The notes under the pieces: model-generated
Database searches by the model: none
Told to the model about the DNA's origin: nothing
The model's input: the letters and a program-made list of their open reading frames with translations, nothing else
Translations under genes and position numbers: made by a program
Shown here: positions 60,510-64,000 of the stretch, in pieces
How the letters are laid out: every line of letters starts with the position of its first letter
How positions within the stretch are numbered: position 1 is the stretch's first letter
Origin: Mycobacterium bohemicum DSM 44277
GTDB taxonomy: Bacteria > Actinomycetota > Actinomycetes > Mycobacteriales > Mycobacteriaceae
DNA: 64,000 nt
Assembly: GCF_001053185.1 (NCBI RefSeq)
Contig: NZ_CSTD01000002.1
Span: 193,577 to 257,576 of the forward strand
Reading direction: 5' to 3'

Positions 60510-61550
60510 ATGCCGAAGCGACGGGCGATGTCGGTCCGTCGTGCGATTCTGAAGTTCATGAACCAGGTGTCCTGGGGACGTCCGTACGGCCCGCCGGAGG
60601 GCGGTTGGGCCGTCGTCGACGTCGAGACCTCGGGCTTCCGTCCGGGCGTCGCCCGGATCCTCAGCCTCGCCGTGCTCGGCCTCGACCGGGAGGGTCGCGT
60701 CGAGCAGTCCTTCGTGAGCCTGCTCAACCCCGGCGTGGACCCGGGCCCCACCCACGTGCACGGCCTGACCGCCGCGATGCTCGAAGATCAGCCGCAGTTC
60801 GCCGACGTCGTCGGCGACGTGGTGGAGGTGCTGCGCGGCCGGACGCTGGTCGCGCACAACGTCGCGTTCGACCACGCGTTCCTGGCCGCCGAGGCCGAGC
60901 TGGCCGAGGCGGAGCTTCCGGTGGACTCGGTCATGTGCACGGTCGAGTTGGCCCGGCGATTGGAGCTCGGCCTGGCCAACCTGCGGCTGGAGACGCTCGC
61001 CGCCCACTGGGGCGTGGCCCAGGAGCGCCCGCACGACGCGTTCGACGACGCCCGGGTGCTGACCGGCGTCCTGGCGCCCGCGCTCGAGCGGGCGCGCGAA
61101 CTCGACGTCTGGTTGCCGGTTCACCCGGTGACCCGGCGCCGGTGGCCGAACGGGCGCGTGACGCACGACGAGGTGCGACCGCTCAAGGCGCTGGCGGCCC
61201 GGATGCCCTGCCCGTACCTCAACCCCGGCCGCTACGTCAGCGGCAGGCCCCTGGTCCAGGGCATGCGGGTGGGCCTGGCGGCCGAGGTCGCACGCACCCA
61301 CGAGGAACTCGTCGAGCGGATCCTGCACGCCGGCCTCGCCTATACGGACGCGGTCGACCGCGAAACCTCGTTGGTGGTCTGCAATGACGCCACCCCCGAA
61401 CAGGGCAAGGGCTACCTCGCCAGGCAACTCGGCGTGCCGCTGGTGCCCGACGCGCAGTTCATGAGCAGCGTCGGTTCCGTCCTGAGCGGCACCAGCATGG
61501 AGGAGTTCGCCGACGTCTCCACCCTCGACACTCAGCTCGCGCTGTTCTGA
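60510..61550 (+). CDS. dnaQ: DnaQ-like DEDDh exonuclease with C-terminal BRCT-type region
   Basis: A 346-residue protein. The 3'-5' exonuclease domain has ExoI WAVVDVETSGF (Asp37, Glu39), ExoII LVAHNVAFDHAFL and ExoIII RPHDAFDDARVL. The C-terminal region from about 245 (RPLVQGMRVGLAAEV to SVLSGTSMEEF) looks like a BRCT fold. In mycobacteria proofreading is done by the PHP domain of DnaE1, so this protein is probably not the main proofreader. ATG 60510 has GAGGTGACGACACG before it; ATG 60558 would give the length recalled for Rv3711c. Confidence 0.88.
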   Translation: MPKRRAMSVRRAILKFMNQVSWGRPYGPPEGGWAVVDVETSGFRPGVARILSLAVLGLDREGRVEQSFVSLLNPGVDPGPTHVHGLTAAMLEDQPQFADVVGDVVEVLRGRTLVAHNVAFDHAFLAAEAELAEAELPVDSVMCTVELARRLELGLANLRLETLAAHWGVAQERPHDAFDDARVLTGVLAPALERARELDVWLPVHPVTRRRWPNGRVTHDEVRPLKALAARMPCPYLNPGRYVSGRPLVQGMRVGLAAEVARTHEELVERILHAGLAYTDAVDRETSLVVCNDATPEQGKGYLARQLGVPLVPDAQFMSSVGSVLSGTSMEEFADVSTLDTQLALF

Positions 61551-61556
61551 CGCGCA

Positions 61557-63479
<1,923 letters not shown>

Positions 63480-63490
63480 TCAGAAGGGAC

Positions 63491-63579
63491 CTCAGACCGG
63501 CGCATCGCGAACACCCGCGACGGGAGGCCGGTCTGGATCAGACCCCGTCGCGGCGTCCGAGGAGGAGCACCCGCTGCAC
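63491..63579 (-). promoter_or_regulatory. Leucine attenuator-like leader of leuA
   Basis: On the RNA, CCGCGACGGG (63553-63544) can pair perfectly with CCCGTCGCGG (63524-63515), enclosing a second hairpin GTCTG-ATC-CAGAC (63543-63531). The segment CAGACCGG (63535-63528) can instead pair with CCGGTCTG (63500-63493), which excludes the inner hairpin and disturbs the outer one. The upstream arm lies within the leader peptide codons, just after three Leu codons. This is the layout of ribosome-mediated attenuation or of start-site masking. No U-run follows, so the mechanism is open. Confidence 0.6.
63538..63579 (-). CDS. leuA leader peptide (13 codons, three consecutive Leu)
   Basis: GTG at 63579 opens a short frame, MQRVLLLGRRDGV, ending at TGA 63538-63540; a second in-frame GTG at 63570 would give MLLLGRRDGV. 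Three CTC leucine codons in a row, a stop inside the hairpin region, and a promoter whose start site coincides with the first GTG all support a translated regulatory leader for leuA. It is too short to have another function. Confidence 0.6.
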   Translation of the reverse strand: MQRVLLLGRRDGV

Positions 63580-63586
63580 GGTTGGC

Positions 63587-63614
63587 ACTCTACCGCGATC
63601 TGGCTCGGGACCAA
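63587..63614 (-). promoter_or_regulatory. Probable leuA promoter
   Basis: On the minus strand, TTGGTC (63614-63609) and TAGAGT (63592-63587) are separated by 16 nt, a fair match to mycobacterial SigA promoters. A start 7-8 nt downstream falls at 63579-63580, the first base of the leader peptide GTG, giving a leaderless leader mRNA. Confidence 0.5.
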
Positions 63615-63685
63615 AACAGCGGTCTGACCCGCCGACTGCGCGGCTCGGCGCCCGGCAGCGCCGTTAATGCAGATGCGCCGGCACG

Positions 63686-63691
63686 TATTCT
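63686..63691 (+). promoter_or_regulatory. Possible -10 element of the ask promoter
   Basis: TATTCT fits the mycobacterial -10 pattern well. The mRNA would begin near 63698, about 50 nt before the ask start. No clear -35 was recognised. Confidence 0.4.
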
Positions 63692-63748
63692 GTTGTGGAC
63701 TTGAGGCCAGGGATGGCAACCAATCGGTGAAAAGGCAGGGAAGAACCA

Positions 63749-64000
63749 GTGGCGCTCGTCGTGCAGAAGTACGGCGGATCTTCGGTCGCCGACGCCGACC
63801 GGATTCGCCGCGTCGCCGAGCGCATCGTCGCCACCAAGAAGCAGGGCAACGACGTGGTGGTCGTGGTGTCGGCGATGGGCGACACCACCGACGAACTGCT
63901 GGACCTCGCCCAGCAGGTGTGCCCGGCCCCGCCGCCCCGCGAACTCGACATGCTGCTCACCGCCGGGGAACGCATCTCGAATGCGTTGGTGGCCATGGCA
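63749..64000 (+). CDS. ask: Aspartokinase, N-terminal part
   Basis: The first 84 residues of aspartokinase; the gene runs out of the window. [20 protein letters not shown] carries the KYGGSSV kinase motif at residues 7-13. [15 protein letters not shown] and [14 protein letters not shown] are the next conserved blocks. It phosphorylates aspartate at the head of the lysine, threonine, methionine and DAP pathways. GTG 63749 is preceded by AGGCAGGGAAG. It diverges from leuA, as recalled for M. tuberculosis Rv3709c/Rv3710. Confidence 0.93.
   Translation, partial: MALVVQKYGGSSVADADRIRRVAERIVATKKQGNDVVVVVSAMGDTTDELLDLAQQVCPAPPPRELDMLLTAGERISNALVAMA

Overview
The window is a high-GC chromosomal segment of a Mycobacterium, most likely a slow grower close to the M. 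avium complex. The evidence is a set of typical mycobacterial genes: a mycolate cyclopropane synthase, WS/DGAT acyltransferases, an LpqH-family lipoprotein, LucA, MurT/GatD, the tuberculostearate pair TmsA/TmsB, cutinases and F420-type oxidoreductases. From memory, both ends follow the M. tuberculosis order in reverse: proZ, Rv3755c, tyrA, Rv3753c, tadA and tRNA-Ser at the left; lucA, tRNA-Ser, the SRP RNA, aspC, dnaX, tmsB, tmsA, Rv3718c, ami1, ybaB, recR, Rv3714c, gatD, murT, dnaQ, leuA and ask at the right. Rv numbers are recalled and were not searched.

Left to right. 1-3.2 kb: the end of an osmoprotectant transporter, a DUF1089 protein, prephenate dehydrogenase and tRNA adenosine deaminase with its partner, ending in tRNA-Ser(CGA). 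3.2-4.2 kb: a short AT-richer islet behind the tRNA with a frameshifted membrane protein and an Excalibur protein. 4.2-6.7 kb: a DUF167 protein, a secreted GH5-like glycosidase, an unknown protein and a DUF2237 protein. 6.8-11.6 kb: a tightly packed operon of sulfotransferase, MBL-fold hydrolase, SDR, VOC protein and luciferase-like oxidoreductase. 12-15.9 kb: TetR/SDR/dehydrogenase genes, one SDR frameshifted. 16-24.4 kb: acyl-CoA synthetase, extended SDR, Tgs2, Nudix, haloalkane dehalogenase, P450 and a mycolate cyclopropane synthase. 24.6-26.8 kb: LigC and Prim-PolC, divergently placed. 26.8-31.5 kb: a rhomboid-like protein with a decarboxylase, then a P450 and TetR. 31.5-39.6 kb: alcohol dehydrogenase, WS/DGAT, epimerase, two cutinases (one broken), a beta-lactamase-fold esterase and a DHDPR-like protein. 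39.6-45.5 kb: a TPR-CHAT protease operon with two uncharacterised proteins. 45.6-64 kb: lipoprotein, enoyl-CoA hydratase, LucA and the conserved housekeeping block.

The standout items are the TPR-CHAT operon, which looks like a protease-based signalling or conflict module; a leuA leader with a Leu-rich peptide and alternative hairpins; a perfect 60-bp direct repeat flanking the Rv3714c-like gene; and five broken reading frames, one of them in dnaX. Four are single-base indels in or beside short G/C runs and one is a nonsense codon in a cutinase signal peptide. The dnaX case raises the possibility of sequence error, so the indels should be checked against reads before being called biology.
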